DNA of 64,000 nucleotides from Qipengyuania sp. ABI-127-1 (GTDB lineage Bacteria > Pseudomonadota > Alphaproteobacteria > Sphingomonadales > Sphingomonadaceae), in contig JALJCR010000001.1 of assembly GCA_022953095.1 (NCBI GenBank), forward strand, positions 1,522,501-1,586,500, in the 5' to 3' direction. Shown in pieces: positions 54,551 through 63,991 of this stretch (positions within the stretch are counted from its first letter, which is position 1; each line of letters opens with the position of its first letter). Both the position numbers and the translations under genes were made by a program. The notes below the pieces were generated by a model, which saw only the letters and a program-made list of their open reading frames with translations, had not been told where the DNA came from and ran no database searches.

Positions 54551-55747
54551 TCAAACGAGTTCGACCGCCACGGCGGTTGCCTCGCCGCCGCCAATGCACA
54601 GCGACGCAATACCACGTTTCTTCCCCTGGCTCTTGAGCGCGTTGAGCAGTGTCACGATGATACGCGTACCGCTGGCACCGATCGGGTGGCCGAGCGCGGT
54701 GCCGCCGCCGTTCACGTTGATCTTTTCATGCGGGATGCCGATATCGCGCATGGCGAACATCGCCACGCAGGCGAAGGCCTCGTTCACTTCCCACAGGTCG
54801 ACCTCGTCGGCAGACCAACCCGCCTTGTCGAGCACTTTCTCGATCGCGCCGATCGGGGCAACGGTGAATTCCGAAGGCTCCTGTGCGTGGGCGGCCATGG
54901 CGACGATCTTGGCGACCGGTTCCTGCCCGTTGGTCTTCGCAACGCTCTCGCGCGTCAGCACAACCGCCGCTGCGCCGTCGGAGATCGAGGAGGAGGTCGC
55001 TGCGGTAATCGTACCGTCCTTGGCGAAGGCCGGGCGCAGCTGCGGGATCTTGTCGGGGCGGCCCTTACCGGGCTGTTCGTCGTGCTCGACCGTCACATCG
55101 CCCTTGCGGGTGGAGAAGGTGACCGGCACGACTTCACCATCGAAGGCGCCGCTTTCGATCGCGGCATTGGCGCGGCGGAGCGATTCGATCGAGTAATCGT
55201 CCATCTCCTCGCGCGTCATCTGATAGTCATTGGCGGTGTCCTGCGCGAAGGTGCCCATCGCGCGGCCTTCCTCATAGGCGTCTTCGAGCCCGTCGAGAAA
55301 CATGTGGTCGTAGGTCGTGTCATGGCCCAGGCGCGCGCCCGAGCGGTGTTTCTTGAGCAGGTAAGGCGCGTTGGTCATGCTTTCCATGCCGCCCGCGACG
55401 ACATAGTCGATCGTGCCGCTGGCCAGCGCTTCTGCGCCCATGATCACCGTCTGCATACCGCTGCCGCAGACCTTGTTGACTGTGGTCGCCTGCACCGACT
55501 TGGGCAGACCTGCCTTGATCGAGGCCTGGCGGGCAGGGGCCTGACCGAGACCTGCGGGCAGCACGCACCCCATATATGTGCGGTCGAACTTGTCGGGCGC
55601 GACGCCAGAACGCTCGACCGCCGCCTTGACTGCCGTTGCGCCGAGATCGGTTGCCGAGACATCGGCGAGCGCGCCCTGCATGCCGCCCATCGGAGTGCGG
55701 GCGTAGGACAAAATGACGACGGGATCGGATGCGCTGAACTGGGTCAT
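54551..55747 (-). CDS. Acetyl-CoA C-acetyltransferase (thiolase, PhaA-like)
   Basis: 398 aa. Catalytic Cys94 in NKVCGSGMQ, His in GHPIGASGTR and second Cys in LCIGGGEATAVAVE. It condenses or cleaves acetoacetyl-CoA and could serve beta-oxidation, butanoate or polyhydroxybutyrate metabolism. A PhaR-like operator (55819-55833) lies 72 bp upstream, which favours a PHB role, but no phaB or phaC is in the window. Start at 55747 (ATG). Confidence 0.92.
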   Translation of the reverse strand: MTQFSASDPVVILSYARTPMGGMQGALADVSATDLGATAVKAAVERSGVAPDKFDRTYMGCVLPAGLGQAPARQASIKAGLPKSVQATTVNKVCGSGMQTVIMGAEALASGTIDYVVAGGMESMTNAPYLLKKHRSGARLGHDTTYDHMFLDGLEDAYEEGRAMGTFAQDTANDYQMTREEMDDYSIESLRRANAAIESGAFDGEVVPVTFSTRKGDVTVEHDEQPGKGRPDKIPQLRPAFAKDGTITAATSSSISDGAAAVVLTRESVAKTNGQEPVAKIVAMAAHAQEPSEFTVAPIGAIEKVLDKAGWSADEVDLWEVNEAFACVAMFAMRDIGIPHEKINVNGGGTALGHPIGASGTRIIVTLLNALKSQGKKRGIASLCIGGGEATAVAVELV

Positions 55748-55818
55748 GCTTGTGCTGGTCCTTGTGTTCTGGAATATCAGTTGCCGAAGGCGACCTATCT
55801 GGTTGCCCAATATCCTAG

Positions 55819-55833
55819 TGCTGCATTGCAGCA
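55819..55833. promoter_or_regulatory. Palindrome TGCTGCATTGCAGCA, PhaR-operator-like
   Basis: A 15-bp near-perfect inverted repeat containing CTGC-ATT-GCAG (55821-55831). This matches the TGC-rich CTGC-N3-GCAG sequence bound by the PHB regulator PhaR in Paracoccus. It lies in the gap between the divergent thiolase and aldehyde dehydrogenase genes, 20 bp before the latter's ATG. The match is short, so chance is possible. Confidence 0.45.
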
Positions 55834-55852
55834 AGATCAAACGGAGAGAGCA

Positions 55853-57283
55853 ATGGCGGACGAACGGAAAAGTGAAATGGAAGTCGTACTGCGCAAGCAG
55901 CGAGCCGCCCACCACCAGATGCGCCCCGAGCCGATGGCGCTGCGCAAGGACCGGATCGAGCGCGCAATCAAGCTGCTCACGGACCATGGTAAAGACCTGT
56001 GCAAGGTGATGGCCGCCGATTTCGGCAACCGCTCGCCGCACCAGTCGATGATTACCGACATTGCGGGCACCGTGAATTTCGGCAAATATTGCCTCAAGCA
56101 CATGGACAAGTGGGCGCGCCCCGAGAAACGCCATGTCCAGTTCCCGCTCGGCCTGCTCGGCGCGAAGGCCGAGGTGCGCTACGAACCCAAGGGTGTCGTC
56201 GGGATTCTCAGCCCGTGGAACTTCCCGGTAAATCTTGCCTTTGGCCCGCTGATGCAGATTTTTGCTGCCGGCAATCGCGCAATGATCAAGCCGAGCGAAT
56301 TCACCGAGAAAACCAGCCTGCTGACCAAGGAACTGGTGGAAGAGTATTTCACCCCCGATGAATGTGCGGTCTTCACCGGCGGCCCCGAAGTTGCGGCGGC
56401 TTTCAGCGAGCTGCCCTTCGATCACCTGATCTTTACCGGCTCGACCGCCACAGGTCGCAAGGTCATGGAAGCAGCGGCGAAGAACCTCGTGCCCGTCACG
56501 CTCGAACTCGGCGGCAAGTCGCCGGTCTTCATGGGCGAAAGCGCCGATTTCGCCAAGGCAGGCGAACGCGTTGCGCTGGGCAAGATGCTGAATGCGGGCC
56601 AGATCTGCCTCGCACCCGACTACCTCTACGTCCCCGAAAGCAAGCAGGACGAAGCGATTCACGGCGTGTGGCAGGGCACCGCCAATATGTATCCGACGCT
56701 GCTCGACAACGAAGACTATGCCAGCGTCGTGACCGATCGCCACTTCGACCGTCTGCAGGAACTGGTGGCCGATGCGCGCGACAAGGGCGCGGAAGTGATC
56801 GAGGTCAATCCGGGCAATGAGGATTTCTCCAACACCAATGCCCGCAAGATGCCGTTGACGATCCTCAAAAACGTTACCGAAGACATGAAGGCGATGCAGG
56901 AGGAGATCTTCGGTCCCGTCCTGCCGGTGAAGACCTACGGCCATATCGATGAGGCCATCGATTACGTGAACGAGCACGACCGTCCGCTGGGTCTGTACTA
57001 TTTCGGCCAGGATGCCGGAGAGCGCGAGAAGGTTCTGACCAAGACCATCAGCGGCGGCGTGACCGTGAACGACGTTATCTTCCACGTCTCGATGGAAGAC
57101 CTCCCGTTCGGCGGTGTCGGGTCATCGGGCATGGGTAGCTATCACGGAGTGGAGGGTTTTCGCGAATTCAGCCATGCGCGCAGCGTCTATACTCAGCCCA
57201 AGATTGACGTCGCCAAGCTGGGCGGGTTCAAGCCGCCCTATGGTCCGGCCACGGAAAAAGCCGTCAAGACGATGATGAGATAG
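55853..57283 (+). CDS. Coniferyl-aldehyde dehydrogenase-like ALDH
   Basis: 476-aa aldehyde dehydrogenase. NAD-binding and catalytic motifs: LSPWNFPVNLAF, FTGSTATGRKVM, catalytic Glu in LELGGKSP, and catalytic Cys252 in AGQICLAPDY. The C-terminal SGGVTVNDVIFH and FGGVGSSGMGSYHG motifs are typical of the coniferyl aldehyde dehydrogenase type; the actual substrate may be another aldehyde. ATG at 55853 follows GGAGAGAG. Divergent from the thiolase. Confidence 0.88.
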   Translation: MADERKSEMEVVLRKQRAAHHQMRPEPMALRKDRIERAIKLLTDHGKDLCKVMAADFGNRSPHQSMITDIAGTVNFGKYCLKHMDKWARPEKRHVQFPLGLLGAKAEVRYEPKGVVGILSPWNFPVNLAFGPLMQIFAAGNRAMIKPSEFTEKTSLLTKELVEEYFTPDECAVFTGGPEVAAAFSELPFDHLIFTGSTATGRKVMEAAAKNLVPVTLELGGKSPVFMGESADFAKAGERVALGKMLNAGQICLAPDYLYVPESKQDEAIHGVWQGTANMYPTLLDNEDYASVVTDRHFDRLQELVADARDKGAEVIEVNPGNEDFSNTNARKMPLTILKNVTEDMKAMQEEIFGPVLPVKTYGHIDEAIDYVNEHDRPLGLYYFGQDAGEREKVLTKTISGGVTVNDVIFHVSMEDLPFGGVGSSGMGSYHGVEGFREFSHARSVYTQPKIDVAKLGGFKPPYGPATEKAVKTMMR

Positions 57284-57290
57284 CGATAAT

Positions 57291-57319
57291 GGAGGCCCTT
57301 GTCTTCGGGCGGGGCCTCC
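57291..57319. terminator. Hairpin between aldehyde dehydrogenase and nuoA
   Basis: GGAGGCCC (57291-57298) pairs with GGGCCTCC (57312-57319) around a TTGTCTTCGGGCG loop. No T-run follows in either direction. It probably ends the ALDH transcript or starts the nuo leader, and is followed by 112 bp before nuoA. Confidence 0.45.
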
Positions 57320-57431
57320 AACTGGGGAGCATATCGGTTTGTGCAGGAATTGGGCCATCCGCACCCTTGCACCATACGGGCGAGCGGCCTAGAGGCGGGC
57401 GCGAACCAAGCCCGACGCCTAGGAATCATTC

Positions 57432-57806
57432 GTGGTCGACCTCGAACAATACCTGCCCATCCTGATCTTCCTGTTCATCGCCGTGGCTCTTTCGGCGCTT
57501 TTCGTGTTCCTGCCGATGGGCGTTTCGCGGCTCACGGGTGCACACAAACCCGATGCGGAAAAGCTCAGCGAGTATGAATGCGGCTTCCCGGCGTTCGAAG
57601 AGCCGCGCAGCCAATTCGATGTGAAATTCTATCTCGTCGCGATCAGCTTTCTGCTATTCGACCTGGAGGCATCCTTTCTCTTTCCATGGGCGGTGAGCCT
57701 CGAATATACCGGGTGGACGGGCTGGATCGCCATGATGATCTTCCTGGGCATCCTGGCTATCGGCCTGGCCTATGAATGGAAGATGGGCGCGCTGGACTGG
57801 GACTGA
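57432..57806 (+). CDS. nuoA: NADH-quinone oxidoreductase subunit A
   Basis: 124 aa with three membrane helices, the conserved cytoplasmic loop [26 protein letters not shown] and the C-terminal [12 protein letters not shown]. Membrane arm of complex I. GTG at 57432; no strong Shine-Dalgarno is visible. First gene of the nuo operon, one base before nuoB. Confidence 0.97.
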   Translation: MVDLEQYLPILIFLFIAVALSALFVFLPMGVSRLTGAHKPDAEKLSEYECGFPAFEEPRSQFDVKFYLVAISFLLFDLEASFLFPWAVSLEYTGWTGWIAMMIFLGILAIGLAYEWKMGALDWD

Positions 57807-57807
57807 C

Positions 57808-58374
57808 ATGAGCACTTCTACCATCATCACCCCGCCTCAGAGCGTCCCCGCCGCGCAAGGCGGCGAGGTGCGCCAGCCCGATGCGGATTATTTCAACGCC
57901 CTACAGACCGAAGTGAACGACAAGGGGTTCCTCGTCGCGTCGACCGAGGATCTGTTCCAATGGGCGCGGACCGGATCGCTGTGGTGGATGACCTTCGGTC
58001 TTGCCTGTTGCGCGGTGGAGATGATCCACGTCAACATGCCGCGCTACGACATGGAGCGTTTCGGCGTCGCGCCGCGTGCGTCGCCGCGACAGTCGGATGT
58101 GATGATCGTCGCCGGCACGCTGTGCAACAAAATGGCTCCGGCGTTGCGCAAGGTTTACGACCAGATGTCGGAACCGAAATACGTTATTTCGATGGGTAGC
58201 TGCGCCAATGGCGGCGGCTATTACCATTACAGCTATTCCGTCGTGCGTGGCTGTGACCGCATCGTGCCGGTGGACATCTACGTTCCCGGTTGCCCTCCGA
58301 CTGCCGAGGCGTTGCTCTACGGCGTGATGCAGCTGCAGCGGAAAATCCGCCGCGCGGGCACGATCGAAAGGTAA
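57808..58374 (+). CDS. nuoB: NADH-quinone oxidoreductase subunit B
   Basis: 188 aa. N2 cluster ligands in ACCAVEMIH, the region [19 protein letters not shown] and [15 protein letters not shown]. It carries the terminal 4Fe-4S cluster next to the quinone site. ATG at 57808 one base after nuoA. An N-terminal 40-residue extension ([14 protein letters not shown]) precedes the conserved core. Confidence 0.97.
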   Translation: MSTSTIITPPQSVPAAQGGEVRQPDADYFNALQTEVNDKGFLVASTEDLFQWARTGSLWWMTFGLACCAVEMIHVNMPRYDMERFGVAPRASPRQSDVMIVAGTLCNKMAPALRKVYDQMSEPKYVISMGSCANGGGYYHYSYSVVRGCDRIVPVDIYVPGCPPTAEALLYGVMQLQRKIRRAGTIER

Positions 58375-58380
58375 GTGGCG

Positions 58381-59232
58381 ATGGCAGTGTTACATTCCGC
58401 GCCCCGGTTCACGCAGATCGACGGGCTCAAGGCTACGCTTACGCAGGCTCTCGGCGATCATCTCGTCGAGGCGGATGAAGAACATGGCGAGTTGCTGTTC
58501 ACCGTGAAGCGCGACAGCATCGGGGATGCGCTACGCATCCTGCGTGACGATCACGATTATCAGCAGTTGATGGAAATCGCGGGGGTTGACTATCCCAGCC
58601 GCGCCGAGCGGTTCGAAGTGGTTTATATGTTGCTCTCGCTCACCAGCAATAGCCGCATCATGGTGAAGTGTTCGGCTTCCGAAGATACGCCCGTGCCGAC
58701 CGTGACCACGCTGTGGCCCAATGCGGGCTGGCTCGAGCGCGAAGTGTTCGACCTCTATGGCGTGCTGTTCGCGGGCAATACCGATCTGCGTCGTATCCTG
58801 ACCGATTACGGCTTCGAAGGGCATCCCTTCCGCAAGGATTTCCCGCTCACCGGCTATCACGAGTTGCGCTATTCGGAAGACGAGAAGCGCGTCGTCTACG
58901 AGCCGGTTGAGCTTGCCCAGGACCTGCGTCAGTTCGATTTCATGAGTCCGTGGGAAGGTGCCGATTACGTGCTGCCGGGCGACGAGAAAGCGGACACGCC
59001 ACCGGTCGACGATCCCAAGACTACCGAAAGCCCAAAACAGACGGGCGCGGGGGCAAAGGCCGATGCCAAGGCTGCCGAAAAGGTCAGCGCGGACGCTCCG
59101 GCCGAGAAGGACGGCGGCAAGAGTCCTCCGGCGCCCGAGCCGACCGAAGACGAGCCGGCCCGTTCCGAGCGCAAGGGCAAAACGACAGACACTGCCGAGG
59201 CCACCGAGCCGAAGACAAAGGATGGGAAATGA
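58381..59232 (+). CDS. nuoC: NADH-quinone oxidoreductase subunit C
   Basis: 283 aa. The NuoC domain is residues about 20-195 ([55 protein letters not shown]). The last 80 residues are a disordered K/A/P/E-rich tail. ATG at 58381; GTG at 58375 is an alternative. It is not fused to NuoD as in E. coli. Confidence 0.96.
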   Translation: MAVLHSAPRFTQIDGLKATLTQALGDHLVEADEEHGELLFTVKRDSIGDALRILRDDHDYQQLMEIAGVDYPSRAERFEVVYMLLSLTSNSRIMVKCSASEDTPVPTVTTLWPNAGWLEREVFDLYGVLFAGNTDLRRILTDYGFEGHPFRKDFPLTGYHELRYSEDEKRVVYEPVELAQDLRQFDFMSPWEGADYVLPGDEKADTPPVDDPKTTESPKQTGAGAKADAKAAEKVSADAPAEKDGGKSPPAPEPTEDEPARSERKGKTTDTAEATEPKTKDGK

Positions 59233-59765
59233 TGCATCGTCTTTTTCTTCCTCTTGCGGCTCTCGCTCTGGCGGCCTGTTCCTCCGAACCTGCCGAGCAG
59301 GAAAATGCCGACGCTTTTGCCGATCGAATTGGCCAGGGTGGCGAGGCAACCGAGCTCGCCGGGGCTGACCCGGATGCTCCAAACACTGCCGTTCCAGTGC
59401 CGCCCGCTGGCGCCGATCTTACAGCGCTTCAGAAGCTCGGCGACATTGGCGGCGTCGAACTTGGCCCGCGCGACGGCGGGTGCACGTTGATGGTCGGCAG
59501 TGAAGAAATGCTGATTGCCGCCGGTATGCGCGACAAGGCGCTTCCCGGTAAGGCTGTGGTTCGGCTTGGCGGAAGCCTGATCGTCGTCGATGCCGATATG
59601 GGGGGTCTCGACGCCATCAGGAACGGGACAACCTTCAACGGGGAAGGTTTCGCCATCACCGTGACCCCGGCAGCGGGCGAGCAGCAGAGCCGCCCCGCAA
59701 ACGTCACGGTGCGCGATGCGGCAGGCAAAACCCAATCCTATAGCGGTAACTGGATCTGCGCATGA
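59229..59765 (+). CDS. Putative lipoprotein inserted in the nuo operon
   Basis: 178 aa. Lipobox LALAAC (Cys about residue 17), then a Glu/Ala-rich stretch and a beta domain ([50 protein letters not shown]) ending [19 protein letters not shown]. No family recognised. ATG at 59229 overlaps the nuoC stop, and its TGA overlaps the nuoD start, so it is embedded in the operon and probably translated. Confidence 0.78.
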   Translation: MMHRLFLPLAALALAACSSEPAEQENADAFADRIGQGGEATELAGADPDAPNTAVPVPPAGADLTALQKLGDIGGVELGPRDGGCTLMVGSEEMLIAAGMRDKALPGKAVVRLGGSLIVVDADMGGLDAIRNGTTFNGEGFAITVTPAAGEQQSRPANVTVRDAAGKTQSYSGNWICA

Positions 59766-60979
59766 GCCACGCCATGCATCTTGAAGAGTCGCCGACGACC
59801 GGCGACGAGGTGATTACCAATTACACGATCAACTTCGGGCCTCAGCACCCTGCGGCGCACGGCGTGCTGCGCATGGTCATGGAGCTCGACGGCGAGATCA
59901 TCGAGAGGATCGATCCGCATGTCGGCCTGCTGCATCGCGGCACCGAAAAGCTGATCGAGCACAAGACCTACCTGCAGGCGCTGCCGTATTTCGACCGGCT
60001 CGACTATTGCAGCCCGCTGGCGCAGGAATACAGCTACGTCCTCGCGATCGAGAAGCTGCTCAACGTCGAAGTGCCCGAGCGCGGGCAGTATCTGCGCGTG
60101 CTGTTTGCCGAGCTGACCCGTATCTGCAACCACATGCTGAACATCGGCGCACATGTGATGGATGTCGGCGCGATGACGCCGAACCTGTGGGTGTTCGAGC
60201 TGCGCGAAGACTGCATGAACTTCTTCGAGCGTGCCTCTGGCGCGCGCATGCACTCGGCATGGTTCCGCCCCGGCGGCGTCCACCAGGACGTGCCCGAGAA
60301 GCTGCTGGTCGATATCGGCAACTGGATCGACAACCGCCTTCCCGAGCTGTTCGGCGATGCAATGAGCCTCGTGCTCGACAACCGCATCTTCAAGCAGCGC
60401 AATGTCGATATCGCTGTCGTAAGCAAGGACGACGCCGTGGCCTGGGGTTTCTCCGGCCCGATGATCCGCGCTGCGGGCATCCCGTGGGACCTGCGCAAGT
60501 CGCAGCCCTACGATGTTTACGACCGGATGGAGTTCGACATCCCCGTCGGCACCAATTCGGACTGCTACGACCGCTTCGTCGTGCGCGTGAAGGAAGTTTA
60601 CGAGAGCGCGAAGATCATCAAGCAGTGCCTGGCGCAGATGCCGAGTGGCCCGATTTGCTCCGATGACCGCAAGGTTTCGCCGCCTAAGCGCGCCGAGATG
60701 AAGCAGTCGATGGAAGCGCTGATCCACCACTTCAAGCTCTACACCGAGGGCTTCCACGTGCCTGCGGGCGAAGTCTATGTCGCGACCGAAAGCCCCAAGG
60801 GCGAATTCGGCGTCTATCTCGTCAGCGACGGCTCTAACAAACCCTATCGCTGCAAGATCCGTCCGACGGCCTTCAGCCACCTGCAAGCAATGGATTTCAT
60901 GTCGAAAGGCCACATGCTGCCTGATGCCACCGCCATCCTTGGCGCCATCGATGTCGTGTTCGGGGAGTGTGATCGCTAA
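59762..60979 (+). CDS. nuoD: NADH-quinone oxidoreductase subunit D
   Basis: 405-aa 49-kDa-type subunit: [40 protein letters not shown]-like LVDIGNWID region, and the C-terminal [13 protein letters not shown]. It forms part of the quinone-binding site with NuoB. ATG at 59762 overlaps the lipoprotein stop. Confidence 0.97.
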   Translation: MSHAMHLEESPTTGDEVITNYTINFGPQHPAAHGVLRMVMELDGEIIERIDPHVGLLHRGTEKLIEHKTYLQALPYFDRLDYCSPLAQEYSYVLAIEKLLNVEVPERGQYLRVLFAELTRICNHMLNIGAHVMDVGAMTPNLWVFELREDCMNFFERASGARMHSAWFRPGGVHQDVPEKLLVDIGNWIDNRLPELFGDAMSLVLDNRIFKQRNVDIAVVSKDDAVAWGFSGPMIRAAGIPWDLRKSQPYDVYDRMEFDIPVGTNSDCYDRFVVRVKEVYESAKIIKQCLAQMPSGPICSDDRKVSPPKRAEMKQSMEALIHHFKLYTEGFHVPAGEVYVATESPKGEFGVYLVSDGSNKPYRCKIRPTAFSHLQAMDFMSKGHMLPDATAILGAIDVVFGECDR

Positions 60980-61158
60980 TGGCCCGCGAACTGTTCATCT
61001 TCGTCGTTGCATTCGCTGCATTCGCTTCCGCTGTGGCGGCTTACCTCGCCGCCTTCCACGGCGAAGCGTCGCTCAAGGAAATTCTCTCGACGGCCTTCGC
61101 TGCCGTCATCGGTCTCTATGTGGGCCGCTATGTCGAACGCAGGTTGATCAATGGCTGA
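60979..61158 (+). CDS. Small two-helix membrane protein in the nuo operon
   Basis: 59 aa, two hydrophobic segments (LFIFVVAFAAFASAVAAYLAAF and ILSTAFAAVIGLYVG), ending in [13 protein letters not shown] at 60979 overlaps the nuoD stop (TAATG) and its 3' end overlaps nuoE by 8 bp. It is short enough that length-filtered gene callers may skip it. GGGGAG lies about 12 bp upstream of the ATG. Function unknown; complex I accessory role is inference. Confidence 0.7.
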   Translation: MARELFIFVVAFAAFASAVAAYLAAFHGEASLKEILSTAFAAVIGLYVGRYVERRLING

Positions 61159-61819
61159 CCGTTCCCCCGCACCCGATACCCCTGAGCTGCGCGAGCGCTG
61201 GGGCGCTTTCGAGTTCACCGAAAGCTACCGTGAGCGCGCGGACGCGGCGATTGCGCGCTATCCCGAAGGGCGCCAGCGCTCTGCCGTAATGCCGCTGCTC
61301 GACCTTGCCCAACGCCAGGTCGGCGAGGAAACCGATACGCAGGGCTGGCTGCCGCTGCCGGTAATCGAATATGTTGCCGACTATCTCGATATGCCGGTCA
61401 TCCGCGTGCTCGAGGTCGCCAGCTTCTACTTCATGTACAATTTGAAGCCGGTGGGTAAGTACCACGTGCAGGTCTGCGGCACGACGCCCTGCATGCTGCG
61501 CGGTTCGGACGGTCTGTTCGAGACCTGCAAGAAGCGCGGCATGAAGAAGGGCCATGTCACGGAAGACGGCCTGTGGACGCTCACCGAAGTCGAATGCATG
61601 GGCAATTGCGCCACCGCACCAATGGTCCAGATCAACGACGACAATTACGAGGACCTCAGCCCTGAGCGCCTCGACGCGATTCTCGACGAGTTGGCCGCAG
61701 GCAAGCAGCCCAAGACCGGCACGCAGATCGAAGGCAAGCGCACCAGCGAACCCCAAGGCGGGCCGACCACGCTTAAGGAAATGGTCGACGCCAATCACGA
61801 TTACCGGAAGGAATGGTGA
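61151..61819 (+). CDS. nuoE: NADH-quinone oxidoreductase subunit E
   Basis: 222 aa. 2Fe-2S ligand regions are [10 protein letters not shown] and CMGNCATAP, and a helical N-terminal thioredoxin-like part precedes them. It binds cluster N1a next to NuoF. A C-terminal extension of about 50 residues ([19 protein letters not shown]) is typical of alphaproteobacteria. Its stop overlaps the start of a 46-aa gene. Confidence 0.96.
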   Translation: MADRSPAPDTPELRERWGAFEFTESYRERADAAIARYPEGRQRSAVMPLLDLAQRQVGEETDTQGWLPLPVIEYVADYLDMPVIRVLEVASFYFMYNLKPVGKYHVQVCGTTPCMLRGSDGLFETCKKRGMKKGHVTEDGLWTLTEVECMGNCATAPMVQINDDNYEDLSPERLDAILDELAAGKQPKTGTQIEGKRTSEPQGGPTTLKEMVDANHDYRKEW

Positions 61820-61959
61820 TGGGCATTGCCACCATCCTCATCGCGCTGATCGTCGGCTTCATTGCCTGGAAGCTGCTCGTCGGCCTCGTAAAATTCGGTG
61901 TGCTCGCAGTGATCGCGGTCGCCGCCATCTACTTCCTCTCGCAAGGGGGCGCATTCTGA
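61819..61959 (+). CDS. Small single-helix membrane protein in the nuo operon
   Basis: 46 aa, almost entirely hydrophobic ([20 protein letters not shown] then [21 protein letters not shown]). ATG at 61819 overlaps the nuoE stop (TGATG), has GGAAGG 7 bp upstream, and its own TGA overlaps the nuoF ATG. The overlaps and RBS make it more likely real than a chance ORF. It resembles the short membrane subunits of other respiratory complexes only in character. Confidence 0.7.
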   Translation: MGIATILIALIVGFIAWKLLVGLVKFGVLAVIAVAAIYFLSQGGAF

Positions 61960-63251
61960 TGCTGGCTGACAAGGACCGCATCTTCACCAATCTCTATGGC
62001 TTCCAGGACTGGGGCCTGAAGGCGGCGCAGCAGCGCGGCGACTGGGACGATACCAAGTCGCTGATCGCGCGCGGGCATGACAATATCATCGAGGAAGTGA
62101 AGGCTTCGGGCCTTCGCGGTCGCGGGGGTGCGGGCTTCCCCACGGGGCTCAAATGGTCGTTCATGCCGAAGGAATCGAAGGACGGCCGTCCCAGCTTCCT
62201 CGTCATCAATGCCGACGAATCCGAACCCGGTTCGTGCAAGGACCGCGAGATCATCCGCCACGATCCGCACAAGCTGATCGAAGGCGCACTGGTCGCCGGT
62301 TACGCCATGCGGGCGAGGGCGGCCTATATCTACATCCGCGGCGAATATATCCGCGAGGCCGAGACGCTGCAGGCCGCTATCGACGAAGCCTATGACGCCG
62401 GTTTGATCGGCAAGAACGCTTCAAAGTCTGGCTACGATTTCGACGTCTTCCTGCATCGCGGCGCGGGCGCATACATCTGCGGTGAAGAGACTGCGATGAT
62501 CGAGAGCCTCGAAGGCAAGAAGGGTCAGCCCCGCCTCAAGCCGCCATTCCCGGCCGGCGCGGGCCTCTATGGCTGCCCGACCACGGTCAACAACGTGGAA
62601 TCGATCGCCGTCGTGCCGACCATCCTGCGTCGCGGGGCAAGCTGGTTCGCGAGCTTTGGGCGTGAGAACAACAAGGGCACCAAGCTCTTCCAGATCAGCG
62701 GCCATGTGAACAAGCCCTGCGTGGTCGAGGAAGCGCTTTCGATCCCGTTCAGCGAGCTGATCGAAAAGCATTGCGGCGGCATCGTGGGCGGCAAGGACAA
62801 CCTCCTTGCCGTGATCCCCGGCGGTTCGTCGGTCCCGCTGGTCCCGGCCGAGCAGATCTGGGATGCGCCGATGGACTTCGACGGCCTCAAGGACCTCGGC
62901 TCGGGCCTCGGCACGGCGGGTGTCATCGTTATGGACAAGTCGACCGACATCGTCCGCGCAATCAGCCGCCTGTCCTATTTCTACAAGCACGAAAGCTGCG
63001 GCCAGTGCACCCCCTGCCGTGAAGGCACGGGCTGGATGTGGCGCATGATGGAACGCCTGCGCACCGGCGACGCAGCAATCGAGGAAATCGACATGCTGCA
63101 GCAGGTCACCAAGCAGGTCGAAGGCCACACCATCTGCGCGCTGGGCGATGCAGCCGCATGGCCGATCCAGGGCCTCATCCGCCACTTCCGCCCCGAGCTC
63201 GAACGCCGGATCAATGAGCACAACGCCAAGTTCGCGGAGGCAGCGGAATGA
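61959..63251 (+). CDS. nuoF: NADH-quinone oxidoreductase subunit F
   Basis: 430 aa. FMN-binding [20 protein letters not shown] site [17 protein letters not shown], and 4Fe-4S N3 ligands in [16 protein letters not shown] plus [14 protein letters not shown]. It is the NADH-oxidising subunit. Start ATG 61959 overlaps the preceding small gene. Confidence 0.97.
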   Translation: MLADKDRIFTNLYGFQDWGLKAAQQRGDWDDTKSLIARGHDNIIEEVKASGLRGRGGAGFPTGLKWSFMPKESKDGRPSFLVINADESEPGSCKDREIIRHDPHKLIEGALVAGYAMRARAAYIYIRGEYIREAETLQAAIDEAYDAGLIGKNASKSGYDFDVFLHRGAGAYICGEETAMIESLEGKKGQPRLKPPFPAGAGLYGCPTTVNNVESIAVVPTILRRGASWFASFGRENNKGTKLFQISGHVNKPCVVEEALSIPFSELIEKHCGGIVGGKDNLLAVIPGGSSVPLVPAEQIWDAPMDFDGLKDLGSGLGTAGVIVMDKSTDIVRAISRLSYFYKHESCGQCTPCREGTGWMWRMMERLRTGDAAIEEIDMLQQVTKQVEGHTICALGDAAAWPIQGLIRHFRPELERRINEHNAKFAEAAE

Positions 63252-63991
63252 GGGTGTCCTGCTTGAAAGCGATCATCGTTGGTTCGATCTTCGTGGGCGT
63301 CCTCTGCGGGAGTCCAGGTCATGCCCAACTGAAGCCGCATACTCCTGCAGGCACTCGTATCGCTAGCAACCCCAAAGCGATCGATCCCGACCTTGCTCGG
63401 AAAATGAAAAAGGACTTCGCCCGCTGCATTTACGAGCGAGACGACGATGTCGTCGATCGTTTGCTAAACAGCAGCGACCCGAAGACCGTAAACTTCGAGC
63501 AACTTGGCTTTGATGAAGCCGATCTGGTCGAGAAACTTGGGATGTCCAAGTGCCTGTCCCGAGCAATGACCGACGATCAATTGAGAGCGATGATGTCGTT
63601 TCAAATGGATGGCCTGCGGCCATTGCTAGCCGAAGAAGCTTACCTGAGTGCGACACGTGAACCGCCGCAGCTTGGCCCGGACGACGATGAATTCCTTACC
63701 AACAGGGTTTTTGTAGAGTCCGGCAAAGTCGTTCAGGCTAGGCTATACGGAGCGCTTGCCGACTGTATCGTCTTCAATGCACCTGCCGATGCCGATCGTC
63801 TTTTGCGGACTACTCCCGCAAGCGATGATGAATTGGCAGCAGTGAACGCGCTTGTCCCGACGCTGGGCAGGTGCGTGACGCAGGGGCAGGAGATCGTTCT
63901 TACGCCCTTGAGCGTGAGGGCACTGGTTGCAGACGGCCTATGGTCGCGGGTGCGATTTGGTGCGGAACGTGTGATGGAGGCCGCGGAATAA
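63248..63991 (+). CDS. Secreted protein of unknown function between nuoF and nuoG
   Basis: 247 aa. Signal peptide to about residue 27 ([14 protein letters not shown]), then a mostly helical mature part with several Cys ([29 protein letters not shown]). Less GC-rich by eye than the nuo genes around it, so it may be a later arrival. ATG at 63248 overlaps the nuoF stop with GAGG 7 bp upstream; its TAA overlaps a following ATG. No known family. Confidence 0.75.
   Translation: MRVSCLKAIIVGSIFVGVLCGSPGHAQLKPHTPAGTRIASNPKAIDPDLARKMKKDFARCIYERDDDVVDRLLNSSDPKTVNFEQLGFDEADLVEKLGMSKCLSRAMTDDQLRAMMSFQMDGLRPLLAEEAYLSATREPPQLGPDDDEFLTNRVFVESGKVVQARLYGALADCIVFNAPADADRLLRTTPASDDELAAVNALVPTLGRCVTQGQEIVLTPLSVRALVADGLWSRVRFGAERVMEAAE

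Noticed and set aside
54455-55852. A long in-frame extension upstream of the aldehyde dehydrogenase
   Set aside because: It runs antisense to the thiolase gene; the ATG at 55853 with GGAGAGAG and the normal ALDH N terminus is the real start.
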